7,345 nt of DNA from JBLMZW01 sp050259035 (GCA_050259035.1 JBLMZW010000184.1:1-7345), one strand, 5' to 3'. Shown: positions 1 through 7,250, numbered from the stretch's first letter. Program-made: numbers and translations. Notes: generated from the letters alone by a model not told the origin.

Positions 1-1123
1 TACCGATTAGAAGCATAACCACTTTCATAGCCAGAACACCGCAGGCTAATCCGACCGGTATTCCAACTAAGCTCATAATGGCCGCTTCCTGAAAAACAAT
101 TTTGCGGATCTGGCCCGGAGTGGTCCCCACACAGCGCATCAGGCCGAATTGCGAAATCCTTTCCATAACTGATATATTGAACGCGTTGTAAATAACCGCC
201 ACCGTACAAAGCATAACCAGGAGAGCAATAAAGCCTACCATCTTGGTCAACCCGTTATTGACCGTACCGTCAGAACTCTGGGCTGATATCCGCAACAGGC
301 TGTCGTTATATGTTATCGGATAACTCCAGGTGCCGTTTAGCTTCTGAAACTTCTTTAGGCCCACCTTTTGGGCTATGGCCTCCGCCTGCCCGGTAGCATT
401 AATTACTGAAGCTGTTTTGATAAACACATCATAAGATTGGTTGGCAGCCAGAGCCTGGCGATCTAGAAATACGAACCCACTGGTAACATAGTTGCGGGAT
501 GTTTGGATGCGAGCCCGGCTTAGCCCCACCAGCGTATATTCGCTTTCTGCCTTCTTGCGGAATACCTCTTTGCCGTTCCACGAATAATCCTCATTGGGAA
601 CCCGGTTATACCCGCTGTACCAGAAACCCACCTCCAGCTTAACCTTCTCCCCCAGCTGAGGACGACTTGGCATCTGCTCCCAGGCCCCATAGTCTAACAT
701 CAATTCTCCCGGGCTGGCGGGCGCCCGCCCCTGCTCCGGGCGAAGCGAAAACAACGAAAACGACTCCGAATCACAGGCCGTTAGATAGACATAACGGCAG
801 GGAGGGATCTTAGGATCCCCGGCCCGTTCTTGATTGCTTAGCCGGGTAAGGATTACACATCCTTCCTCAGAAGTAACCGCAGCCCGTGATATGCCCTTGG
901 AACTGGTAATACCATTGACCAGGGTTCCCTTAACCCCGTTGTACTGGGCGTAATAATCCCCGTTATTCTCCGCTGTTTTACCTATTTGGTATTCCCGTAA
1001 TCCCACCATCATGGTCCCCATCCCGGAAATCAAGGCCACGGATAGGATTATACCCACGATAGTAAGAATTGACCGCCTCTTTTGCCCTTTCAGGTAGCGG
1101 AAAGTAATGTCTCTGAACTTCAC
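1..1123 (-). CDS. ABC transporter permease, FtsX/MacB-like, 3' end beyond window
   Basis: This is the membrane subunit of a type VII ABC transporter (the MacB, LolC/E, BceB and FtsX class), which couples cytoplasmic ATP hydrolysis to movements of an extracytoplasmic domain. I read about 374 codons from a GTG at 1123 with no stop, so the C-terminus is missing. Residues 1-18 are basic and cytoplasmic. TM1 spans about 19-42 (ILTIVGIILSVALISGMG). About 250 residues of soluble extracytoplasmic MacB-type domain follow, then TM2 at about 295-318. The typical FtsX coupling stretch comes next (ERISQFGLMRCVGTTPGQIR, about 323-342), and TM3 begins near 347. The GTG start overlaps the stop of the ATPase gene by 4 nt (GTGA), which fixes the start and indicates translational coupling. 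Whether the full protein has 4 membrane segments or a second FtsX block (8-10 segments) cannot be seen. The substrate is unknown: lipid, peptide, antibiotic or lipoprotein are all possible for this class. Confidence 0.9.
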   Translation of the reverse strand, partial: MKFRDITFRYLKGQKRRSILTIVGIILSVALISGMGTMMVGLREYQIGKTAENNGDYYAQYNGVKGTLVNGITSSKGISRAAVTSEEGCVILTRLSNQERAGDPKIPPCRYVYLTACDSESFSLFSLRPEQGRAPASPGELMLDYGAWEQMPSRPQLGEKVKLEVGFWYSGYNRVPNEDYSWNGKEVFRKKAESEYTLVGLSRARIQTSRNYVTSGFVFLDRQALAANQSYDVFIKTASVINATGQAEAIAQKVGLKKFQKLNGTWSYPITYNDSLLRISAQSSDGTVNNGLTKMVGFIALLVMLCTVAVIYNAFNISVMERISQFGLMRCVGTTPGQIRKIVFQEAAIMSLVGIPVGLACGVLAMKVVMLLIG

Positions 1124-1800
1124 GCCTGTACCGCCTCGCTTTCCACTGCCCCATCTTCAATGGCAATGATGCGGTCGGCCTGGGAAGCGATATTAATATC
1201 ATGGGTAATCATTACCACTGTTTGGTGATATTTATCCACCGACAGCCTTAATAAATCCACAATCTCCTGCCCGTTCTTGCGGTCCAGGTTCCCTGTCGGT
1301 TCATCAGCCAGGATAATAGCCGGATTATAAACCAGGGCCCGGCCGATCGAAACCCGCTGCTGCTGCCCCCCTGAAAGTTCGGATGGGAGATGATGTCGAC
1401 GGTCCAAAATCCCCAGAACCTCCAATAGCCCGTTAACCCGGGCCTTGTCTACTTTTTGTCCATCTAACAAAAGCGGCAGGGTTATGTTTTCCTCGGCAGT
1501 CAAGACCGGCATCAGATTATAGAATTGAAATACAAAACCGATCTTTCTTCTGCGAAAAACCGTAAGGTCTTTTTCTTTCATGCTATAGATATCCGTACCG
1601 TCAATAATAACCCGGCCGGAGCTGGGCTCATCCACTCCTCCCAGAAGGTGCAGGAGAGTACTCTTGCCTGATCCGCTGGGGCCGATAATAGCTACAAACT
1701 CCCCCTGCTCAATAGATATATTCACGTCATTCAAAGCATCGACCCTGGTCTCCCCCAGGCCGTAACTTTTACATAAATCAATGGTTTTAAGAATCTCCAT
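1120..1800 (-). CDS. ABC transporter ATP-binding protein, MacB/LolD/BceA-type
   Basis: This 226-residue ATPase energises the permease encoded immediately downstream. All the nucleotide-binding motifs are intact: Walker A GPSGSGKST (40-48), Q-loop Gln92 in FVFQFYNLMP, signature LSGGQQQR (142-149), Walker B IILADEP (162-168) with catalytic Glu167, D-loop GNLD (170-173) and switch His200 in MITHD. The sequence after the Q-loop, the LSGGQQQRVSIGRAL block and the DEPTGNLD block are typical of the LolD/MacB/BceA subfamily, which pairs with FtsX-type permeases. The open frame extends 27 codons further upstream to 1881. I chose the ATG at 1800 because a GAGGAGG Shine-Dalgarno sits 6 nt before it and because family alignment begins at MEILKTIDL. 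The gene ends inside the permease start (4-nt overlap), so the two form an operon. I found no convincing promoter in the 172 nt between this start and the terminator of the preceding gene. Exporter or mechanotransmission roles are both possible. Confidence 0.96.
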   Translation of the reverse strand: MEILKTIDLCKSYGLGETRVDALNDVNISIEQGEFVAIIGPSGSGKSTLLHLLGGVDEPSSGRVIIDGTDIYSMKEKDLTVFRRRKIGFVFQFYNLMPVLTAEENITLPLLLDGQKVDKARVNGLLEVLGILDRRHHLPSELSGGQQQRVSIGRALVYNPAIILADEPTGNLDRKNGQEIVDLLRLSVDKYHQTVVMITHDINIASQADRIIAIEDGAVESEAVQA

Positions 1801-1972
1801 AGTAATCCTCCTCACGCTGGTATTCATTACTAGGACACGCCGGATATTCAAATTGTGACAAGCTGGAAGAAACAGTCCCACGAAGAGGGGGCAGATAATG
1901 AAAAGAGCAAGGCAAGGAAGGTAAATAGGGACTAAGACAGGTTAGCCTCGAACTACCTCTTTCAGATACAGA
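1801..1972 (-). other. Intergenic region upstream of the ABC operon
   Basis: These 172 nt separate the EF-G-like gene's terminator from the ATPase start. The region should hold the promoter of the ABC operon, because the hairpin at 1973-1998 should stop most read-through. I looked for -35/-10 pairs and found only weak ones (for example a TTGTCA near 1855-1860 without a well-spaced -10). No inverted repeat typical of an operator stands out. Confidence 0.5.
1807..1813 (-). promoter_or_regulatory. Ribosome binding site that sets the ATPase start
   Basis: On the minus strand GAGGAGG is followed by a 6-nt spacer and the ATG at 1798-1800. The two upstream in-frame ATGs (1881 and 1827) have no comparable site, so this decides the shorter start. 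Confidence 0.85.
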
Positions 1973-1998
1973 AAAACCAGCGGCTGACCGCTGGTTTT
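1973..1998 (-). terminator. Intrinsic terminator of the EF-G-like gene
   Basis: A perfect 11-bp stem (AAAACCAGCGG pairing with CCGCTGGTTTT) encloses a 4-nt loop at 1984-1987. On the minus strand the second arm ends in a run of five T. It starts 36 nt after the stop codon at 2035. The A/T ends are symmetric, so it could also work on the plus strand, but no plus-strand gene needs it. Confidence 0.92.
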
Positions 1999-2034
1999 AA
2001 TATCAATTTATTATTATTCGGGCTTGGCCTTAAT

Positions 2035-4053
2035 TCACGAGGCGATATGGTAATCCTCGTAATGCGAGAATTCCATCGAGAAACCGGCCCGGCCCTGGGT
2101 AAGTGAGCGCAGAACCGTCGAGTAACCGAACATTTCCGCCAGAGGTACACACCCCCTGATAATCTGGGTGTTATTAATCATCTCCATAGAACTCAGCCTG
2201 CCCCGGCGATTGTTGATGTTGCTGATTACATTCCCCGTGTACTCCTCAGGTGAGGTAATCTCCAGCTTCATCACCGGTTCCAACAGATGTGGTCTGGCCT
2301 TCTTAAGGCACTCCCGGGCTGCCATCCATCCGGCTGTTTTAAAGGCCATTTCCGATGAATCGACCTCATGGAAAGATCCATCCAGGAGGATTGCCCTTAA
2401 ATTCACCACCGGATAACCCTTCACAACGCCCTCTTCCAATGCCTGCTTGATCCCTGCCTCAATGGCCGGGATATATTCCTTCGGGATAGCTCCGCCGGTG
2501 ATCTTATTAACGAATTCATAACCCTCAGCCGGCTCCAGACGCAGAACCACATGTGCGAACTGCCCTTTACCTCCGGTCTGCTTTACGAACCGGGTTACAT
2601 GCTCGGCGCTGGTGGAAATCGTCTCCTTGTATGCCACCTCAGGCTGCCCAACATTAAAATCAACCTTATATTCACGGGCCAGACGCTCCGCCACGATTTC
2701 CAGATGCAATTCGCCCATCCCTGAAATCAAGGTTTGTCCGGTTTCCTTATTATATGAAAGCTTAAATGTTGGGTCCTCTGCCGAAATCCTGGCCAGGGCC
2801 TCGGAAATCCTGCTTTGATCAGACTGAGTCTTCGGCTCAATGGCAATATGAATAACCGGCTCCGGAAATTCAATTGACTCCAACAGGATCTGATGGTCTT
2901 CCAGGCACAGGGTATCTCCAGTCCCTATATCCTTAAGCCCTATAACCGCCACTATATCGCCCGCCGCAACTTTATCCACCTCTTCCCGGTGATTGGCATG
3001 CATCCTTAAGAGGCGTCCCATGCGTTCCTTCTTCTGTTTGGTGCTGTTGAAGATATAACTGCCGGCATTGATGGTGCCGGAATATACCCGAATGAATGCC
3101 AGTTTCCCTACATGCTTGTCGCTGGCAATCTTGAAAACCAGAGCGGAAAAAGGTCCACCAGTCTCCGGCCTGACTTCTGCCATCTCGCCGGTTTCCTGAC
3201 CTGGCTGCAGATCCAGAGGCGAAGGCAGGTAATCAACCACCGCATCCAACAAAGTCTGTACTCCAATATTGCGGTACGAACTGCCACACAATACCGGAAC
3301 CACATTTCCGGCAATGGTATTACGCCGAATAACCTGTATAATCTTTTCGTCGGAGAGGCTTACATTACTGAAATACAGTTCCAATAGTTCCTCATCAGTC
3401 TCAGCCAGACTTTCCAGCATTTCCATCCGGCGGCTGTCTGCCTCTTCCAGATACTGCTCCGGAATATCACTTACTACTATCTCATCACCTAATTCACCTG
3501 CAAAAGTATAAAACTGCATGGTTATCAGATCAACAATACCGGAAAAGTGTTCATCCTTAAAGACCGGCAGATTCACCACCAGAGGCTTTGCCCCCAGCCG
3601 ATTCTTTATCTGATCCACTACTGCGTGAAAATCCGCACCCACGGCATCCATTTTGTTTATATAGGCTATACGGGGGACCATATACTTATCAGCCTGTCTC
3701 CAGACCGTCTCCGATTGAGGTTCCACTCCGCCCCGGGCACAAAAAATCACTACCGCGCCGTCAAGAACCCTGAGACTCCGTTCCACCTCGGCCGTGAAAT
3801 CCACATGGCCGGGGGTATCAATTATATTGATGCTGTGTCCCTTCCAGGTGCAGCGAGTAGCGGCGGAATTAACCGTAATTCCCCGTTCCTTCTCATAAGG
3901 CAGGTAATCCATCACACTCTCGCCATCGTGGGTCTCGCCAATCCTGTGAGTTAAACCGGTATAATACAGGATCCGCTCGGTGGTGGTGGTCTTTCCCGCA
4001 TCGATATGAGCGATTATTCCTATGTTTCTTAAGTGTTCTAAACTGTTCAGCAT
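2035..4053 (-). CDS. fusA: Elongation factor G-like translational GTPase, probable stand-alone paralogue
   Basis: This 672-residue cytoplasmic GTPase of the EF-G/EF-2 family is expected to drive tRNA-mRNA translocation and/or ribosome recycling. The G motifs are complete: G1 AHIDAGKTTTT (15-25), switch I RGITVNSAAT (57-66), G3 DTPGH (79-83), G4 NKMD (133-136) and G5-like CGSS (256-259). The G' insert is present. Domain II is at about 298-383, domain III about 385-465, domain IV about 470-590 (GGKGQFAHV at 494-502, HEVDSSEMAF with His562), and domain V about 590-672 (EMFGYSTVLRSLTQGRA). It differs from textbook EF-G (about 690-700 residues) in that the tail stops about 5 residues after MEFSHYED, without the usual C-terminal helix. 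The gene stands alone between its own promoter and terminator and is not beside rpsL, rpsG or tuf. AGGAG lies 6 nt before the ATG. It could be the only EF-G, a second copy, or a recycling-type EF-G2. It is not a clear TetM-type protection protein. The symbol denotes the family. Confidence 0.95.
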   Translation of the reverse strand: MLNSLEHLRNIGIIAHIDAGKTTTTERILYYTGLTHRIGETHDGESVMDYLPYEKERGITVNSAATRCTWKGHSINIIDTPGHVDFTAEVERSLRVLDGAVVIFCARGGVEPQSETVWRQADKYMVPRIAYINKMDAVGADFHAVVDQIKNRLGAKPLVVNLPVFKDEHFSGIVDLITMQFYTFAGELGDEIVVSDIPEQYLEEADSRRMEMLESLAETDEELLELYFSNVSLSDEKIIQVIRRNTIAGNVVPVLCGSSYRNIGVQTLLDAVVDYLPSPLDLQPGQETGEMAEVRPETGGPFSALVFKIASDKHVGKLAFIRVYSGTINAGSYIFNSTKQKKERMGRLLRMHANHREEVDKVAAGDIVAVIGLKDIGTGDTLCLEDHQILLESIEFPEPVIHIAIEPKTQSDQSRISEALARISAEDPTFKLSYNKETGQTLISGMGELHLEIVAERLAREYKVDFNVGQPEVAYKETISTSAEHVTRFVKQTGGKGQFAHVVLRLEPAEGYEFVNKITGGAIPKEYIPAIEAGIKQALEEGVVKGYPVVNLRAILLDGSFHEVDSSEMAFKTAGWMAARECLKKARPHLLEPVMKLEITSPEEYTGNVISNINNRRGRLSSMEMINNTQIIRGCVPLAEMFGYSTVLRSLTQGRAGFSMEFSHYEDYHIAS

Positions 4054-4059
4054 CTGACT

Positions 4060-4064
4060 CTCCT
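4060..4064 (-). promoter_or_regulatory. Ribosome binding site of the EF-G-like gene
   Basis: AGGAG on the minus strand, 6 nt before the ATG at 4053. This start places the G1 motif at residues 15-25, as expected for EF-G. Confidence 0.85.
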
Positions 4065-4084
4065 CTTCTTAAGACAAAAATTAA

Positions 4085-4108
4085 CGGCAACACATGCGAG
4101 TGATGCCG
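4085..4108 (-). promoter_or_regulatory. Imperfect hairpin in the EF-G-like gene leader
   Basis: In the predicted 5' leader, CGGCA pairs with TGCCG. After a U·U mismatch, CAC pairs with GTG around a 6-nt loop (4094-4099). In the direction of transcription this is followed by TTAATTTTTG, a U-rich tail. It looks like a weak attenuator or a leader structure upstream of the ribosome binding site. Whether it regulates anything is inference. Confidence 0.4.
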
Positions 4109-4166
4109 ATATCTTCAGGTTCTAACCAATTTCGTTGTGAAAAAGTAATTAGGCACCCAAAATAAA

Positions 4167-4195
4167 AGTATAGGCTCTCTGGCAACGTTTGTCAA
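4167..4195 (-). promoter_or_regulatory. Sigma-70/SigA-type promoter for the EF-G-like gene
   Basis: On the minus strand a perfect -35 TTGACA (4190-4195) is followed by an exact 17-nt spacer and -10 TATACT (4167-4172, 5 of 6 matches to consensus). Transcription would start near 4160, giving a leader of about 107 nt. It lies between the terminator of the preceding gene and the EF-G-like start, as expected for an independent unit. Confidence 0.85.
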
Positions 4196-4217
4196 ACCTT
4201 TTTATGGATCAATGCAA

Positions 4218-4250
4218 AAGAGCCAGCTGGTGTAATTCCAGTTGACTCTT
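4218..4250 (-). terminator. Intrinsic terminator of the secreted-protein gene
   Basis: On the minus strand AAGAGTCAACTGG pairs over 13 positions with CCAGCTGGCTCTT (two G-U wobbles) around a 7-nt loop, and the arm ends in TTTT. The wobbles are valid only in the minus-strand transcript (they become A-C mismatches on the plus strand), which supports this orientation. It begins 71 nt after the stop at 4322. Its core and flanks resemble the hairpin at 7251-7285. Confidence 0.82.
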
Positions 4251-4321
4251 ATTACGCGATTAAACCCGATTCTCGTTATTTCCAAAATCTAAGTTGCCCT
4301 AATTTTCAGCCTACTCCTCTG

Positions 4322-7138
4322 TTATATTAGGTTCCCGTTGTTAGTCTTATCCTTTTCCTTTACCACATTGGCCTCATCAATTACCGCCTTCAAGATCCAG
4401 TTGCCGGCACCGATACTTGGTACAGTTAACTTGACCTTTCCTTTGCTGGTTTTACCGATTTTTAACGCGGCCACGCTGCGGGTTCCGATCTTTACGTCAC
4501 TTCCGGGTACACCGAGATCCGTAACATAATAGGTCACTTCGCACTTCCCAGCTGGGGCTCCCCCCTTGTTATTTACTATATCCTGAATGGTCACCTCAGC
4601 ACCCGACTCCAGGGTACCGGTTACCGTCGGCATTACGGAGAAAGCCAGATCAGGATACTGTATGACCGGGGTAGCCATACTCCAGTTGTTCCATTCATCG
4701 CTTTCGGTTACCAGATGACTGCCGTCGGCAACCACCAGAAGATAAGCGTTATCCCCGGTCAAATCGGCAGGTAAGACCACCGATAGGCTTATTTTCTTGC
4801 TTTTGTTGGGTTTTAAGGCGGATAAAGCCTTGGTTCCAATACAGTTTTCCGGGTGTTCGTTTTCCGAGGCTTGCAGATATACTTTAACGTCAGATTTACC
4901 TGAAACGGCAAGGCCCTGGTTTACTACCATAAAGGATATCTTGGCTTTGCCGCCGGGATAGATGCCTCCGGTTACCTGAAGCGAATTAGTGACAAGATCC
5001 GGTAAAGAATTGGGGCCAATCGGAACCTCCTCCTTGACAACCCCGGCGGATTCCAACTCTACCCCGTTTACCGTTACCACCTTAATCTGATAAGTTCTCC
5101 CGTTAACCAGTCCGGTAAAGGCGTAACTTAGCACTCCTTTATCCACATCTATTGCCTCGCCGTAGTCCCCACCATCGGGCTTTATGTATAAATGTATTTT
5201 AGCCAGATTGCTACTGGTCGGATCGGTCCAGGTCACACTAATTTCACCATCGCCAGGTGTTAGTTTAAGCCCTGTGACTTCTGCCGCGGGTCTGCTCTCA
5301 TCATCCAGGATTATAACCACCGCTTCGGCCGGGGTTCCCAGAGTGACTCCACCCCCCGGGTTATCCAGGCATACCGTAAAGGTTTCATCATTTTCCGTTT
5401 CTACGTCATTAATCAATGGTACCCTGATTACCGCCTCCGTCTGTTGATCCTGGAATACCAGAGTACCGGAAACCGCGGTGAAGTCTTGGTCCGCGATAGC
5501 ATCGTACTCCCAGGCACAGTAATCAACTGTAACTCTTCCACAGTCCCCCTCGATACGCTTAACATTCAGCAAGACATCCCCTTCATTCTCATTGGCAAAG
5601 TATATCCCCTCTTGAAACAGGATTGAGCCCGGGGAACCTGCAATATCATTATCTGTTATCTCGATTCTAATCGAATCCTGACTGCCAATTACAGCCCCAG
5701 TACTTGGCTTCGTGATATTGAGGGTGAAGGTTTCCAACGTTTCTCCACGGTTATCATTGATTATGGGTATACTGATGGTTTTGCTGGATTCCCCCTCACT
5801 AAAAGTAAGGGTTCCTTTAGTGGTGGTATAGTCTGACCCAGCGGTTGCGGTTCCATCAACGGTATAGTAATTAACAGTTACTGTTCCGTCCCGGCCGCAT
5901 TTCCGATTAACGGTCACTGTAACCTGTCCACATGCTTCGTTTACTCCAAAGGCTGACCCGTCAAAATTTAAAATCCCCGGAATATAGGTGGCATTAGTTA
6001 AAATAGATACGTTGTTGCTACCTGAATTGGTAACCGCCAGATCGCTTTTGCCGTCGCCATTGAAGTCGGCAGTAGTAATACCTTTGGGCTCAGTCCCTAC
6101 CACAAATTGAACACGGGACTCAAATGATCCATCTCCACGGCCCGCCAAAATTGATGTTACGTTCTCAGATGAATTCGTAGCCGCCAGGTCTATGTTACCA
6201 TCCCCGTTGAAATCGCCTGATATTAAATCTATGGGAGTAAACCCTGATGGACATTGTCTCTGGGTCGGGAAGGTACCGTCTCCATTGCCTAATAAAATCA
6301 TAATATCGGCCCAGTTGGTATCGGCAGCCGCCAGATCCATTTTGCCATCCTTATTGAAATCCTCCGCTACTATGCCCGCCGGATAATTGCCTATAGGGTA
6401 ATCTGTTTTGGTTGGAAACGCACCGTTTCCATTGCCGAACAGAATCGATATATTATTGGAATAGCGATTTGTTACCGCCAGATCTAGCTCGCTATCACCA
6501 TTAAAATCAGCCGTTGTCAAGTGATAGGGGGCATCTCCAACCGAATAATAATTAGCAATATTAAAGCTGCCATCCCCATTGCCCAGTAAAATCGCTACGT
6601 TGTCTGAATTGGTATTCGCTACAGCCAAATCCCATTTGAAATCTCCGTTAAAATCTCCTGCGGTTAATCCCTGTGGATCAGTTCCTATTACATTGCAGCT
6701 GATTGCTGAGGTAAAAGCACCTTCGCCATTGCCCAACAGAATTATTACGGTATTAGTATTATCAGAACTTTTATTTGTCATTGCTATATCAAGCTTGTTA
6801 TCTCGGTTAAAATCCTTTGCGATTATATCGTAGGGCTGGGCGCCAGCCGTGCACGCTGCGTTAAAGGTACCGTCCCCTGTATTTAATAGAATTGATACAC
6901 CGCCGTTGAATTGGTCTGTACCTGTATTGGCTATTGCCAGATCAATTTTGCCATCTTTGTTGAAATCACCGCTGGTTGTAGCCGTTAGGTTCGTTCCAAC
7001 TGAATAGGGGGCTGCATTAGTAAATGATAACGGATATGCTGCGTTGGCTATCGTACATCCCCAGCCCAGCCCGGCTACTAAGGCTAAAAGGCCAACAAAA
7101 AATCCAACCCCAACGGTTACTGCCTTAAACGCTTTCAT
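4322..7138 (-). CDS. Secreted modular protein: FG-GAP/VCBS propeller, Calx-beta, Fn3 and CARDB domains
   Basis: This 938-residue extracellular protein is likely to bind other cells, polymers or surfaces. A basic start and hydrophobic core (about 8-27) form a signal peptide, with an Ala-X-Ala cleavage site near 33/34. Seven FG-GAP/VCBS repeats follow (about 50-384). Each has a DxNxDxxxD-like calcium loop, beginning at Asp58, 109, 162, 211, 260, 309 and 358, and most end in a LLGNGDGTF-like strand. Seven blades are enough for an integrin-alpha-type propeller. Then come two Calx-beta domains (about 387-498, ending ITDND, and 503-614, ending ILDDE), one fibronectin III domain (about 617-705) and two CARDB domains (about 712-826 and 828-938). 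No LPXTG, SLH, dockerin or C-terminal membrane segment is visible, so how it is held is unknown. Cys28 sits in GLGWGC, a poor lipobox. An AAGGAGGT ribosome binding site lies 6 nt before the ATG. It has no enzymatic domain. Domain calls are confident; the specific function is unknown. Confidence 0.95.
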   Translation of the reverse strand: MKAFKAVTVGVGFFVGLLALVAGLGWGCTIANAAYPLSFTNAAPYSVGTNLTATTSGDFNKDGKIDLAIANTGTDQFNGGVSILLNTGDGTFNAACTAGAQPYDIIAKDFNRDNKLDIAMTNKSSDNTNTVIILLGNGEGAFTSAISCNVIGTDPQGLTAGDFNGDFKWDLAVANTNSDNVAILLGNGDGSFNIANYYSVGDAPYHLTTADFNGDSELDLAVTNRYSNNISILFGNGNGAFPTKTDYPIGNYPAGIVAEDFNKDGKMDLAAADTNWADIMILLGNGDGTFPTQRQCPSGFTPIDLISGDFNGDGNIDLAATNSSENVTSILAGRGDGSFESRVQFVVGTEPKGITTADFNGDGKSDLAVTNSGSNNVSILTNATYIPGILNFDGSAFGVNEACGQVTVTVNRKCGRDGTVTVNYYTVDGTATAGSDYTTTKGTLTFSEGESSKTISIPIINDNRGETLETFTLNITKPSTGAVIGSQDSIRIEITDNDIAGSPGSILFQEGIYFANENEGDVLLNVKRIEGDCGRVTVDYCAWEYDAIADQDFTAVSGTLVFQDQQTEAVIRVPLINDVETENDETFTVCLDNPGGGVTLGTPAEAVVIILDDESRPAAEVTGLKLTPGDGEISVTWTDPTSSNLAKIHLYIKPDGGDYGEAIDVDKGVLSYAFTGLVNGRTYQIKVVTVNGVELESAGVVKEEVPIGPNSLPDLVTNSLQVTGGIYPGGKAKISFMVVNQGLAVSGKSDVKVYLQASENEHPENCIGTKALSALKPNKSKKISLSVVLPADLTGDNAYLLVVADGSHLVTESDEWNNWSMATPVIQYPDLAFSVMPTVTGTLESGAEVTIQDIVNNKGGAPAGKCEVTYYVTDLGVPGSDVKIGTRSVAALKIGKTSKGKVKLTVPSIGAGNWILKAVIDEANVVKEKDKTNNGNLI
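5987..6991 (-). repeat. Seven in-frame FG-GAP repeats inside the secreted-protein gene
   Basis: These are coding repeats for the propeller blades. The first calcium-ligand aspartate recurs after 51 and 53 residues for the first two intervals, then exactly every 49 residues (147 bp) for the last four (162, 211, 260, 309, 358). The DNA of the units is related but clearly diverged, with recurrent GCCAGATC-like segments, so the duplication is old rather than recent. Confidence 0.85.
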
Positions 7139-7144
7139 CCCTTA

Positions 7145-7152
7145 ACCTCCTT
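7145..7152 (-). promoter_or_regulatory. Ribosome binding site of the secreted-protein gene
   Basis: AAGGAGGT on the minus strand is a full match to the anti-Shine-Dalgarno consensus, 6 nt before the ATG at 7138. It supports this start, which is also the one that yields a proper signal peptide. Confidence 0.9.
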
Positions 7153-7170
7153 GTATGTAAATACTGGTCA

Positions 7171-7221
7171 ACTTTCCTTCTCCTCTATTTCTACCTTCTC
7201 TTTCTGATTCCTTCCTCTACC
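7171..7221 (-). other. Polypurine tract in the leader of the secreted-protein gene
   Basis: About 50 nt upstream of the start are almost entirely purines on the minus strand (pyrimidines on the plus strand), with only about six exceptions. It contains several GGAG/GAGG words. An unstructured A/G-rich leader could favour ribosome access. No promoter could be picked with confidence in 7153-7250. Confidence 0.5.
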
Positions 7222-7250
7222 GGAACGCTTTGTCAGCATTTCAAAGCACC

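Noticed and set aside
978..1202. A 74-codon minus-strand frame spanning the ATPase/permease junction
   Set aside because: It overlaps both real genes in another frame, has no recognisable domain, and the GTG-started permease explains the region with a 4-nt overlap.
1801..1881. A 27-residue N-terminal extension of the ATPase
   Set aside because: The extension lacks family similarity and a good ribosome binding site, whereas the ATG at 1800 has GAGGAGG at the right distance.
3547..3954. A 135-codon plus-strand frame opposite the EF-G-like gene
   Set aside because: It lies antisense to the conserved G domain, and its translation has no domain-like features. It is a shadow of the real gene.
2035..4053. 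The EF-G-like gene as a TetM-type tetracycline resistance protein
   Set aside because: The G1 motif AHIDAGKTTTTERILYYTG, the DGAVVIFCARGGV block and the domain IV HEVDSSEMAF follow EF-G rather than TetM.
5184..6833. Several plus-strand frames of 60-87 codons opposite the secreted-protein gene
   Set aside because: They are antisense to clear Calx-beta and FG-GAP coding sequence, low in complexity, and lack ribosome binding sites.
7055..7057. Cys28 of the secreted protein as a lipoprotein attachment site
   Set aside because: The preceding residues GLGWG do not fit the lipobox (Leu at -3 and a small residue at -2), while an Ala-X-Ala signal peptidase I site follows a few residues later.
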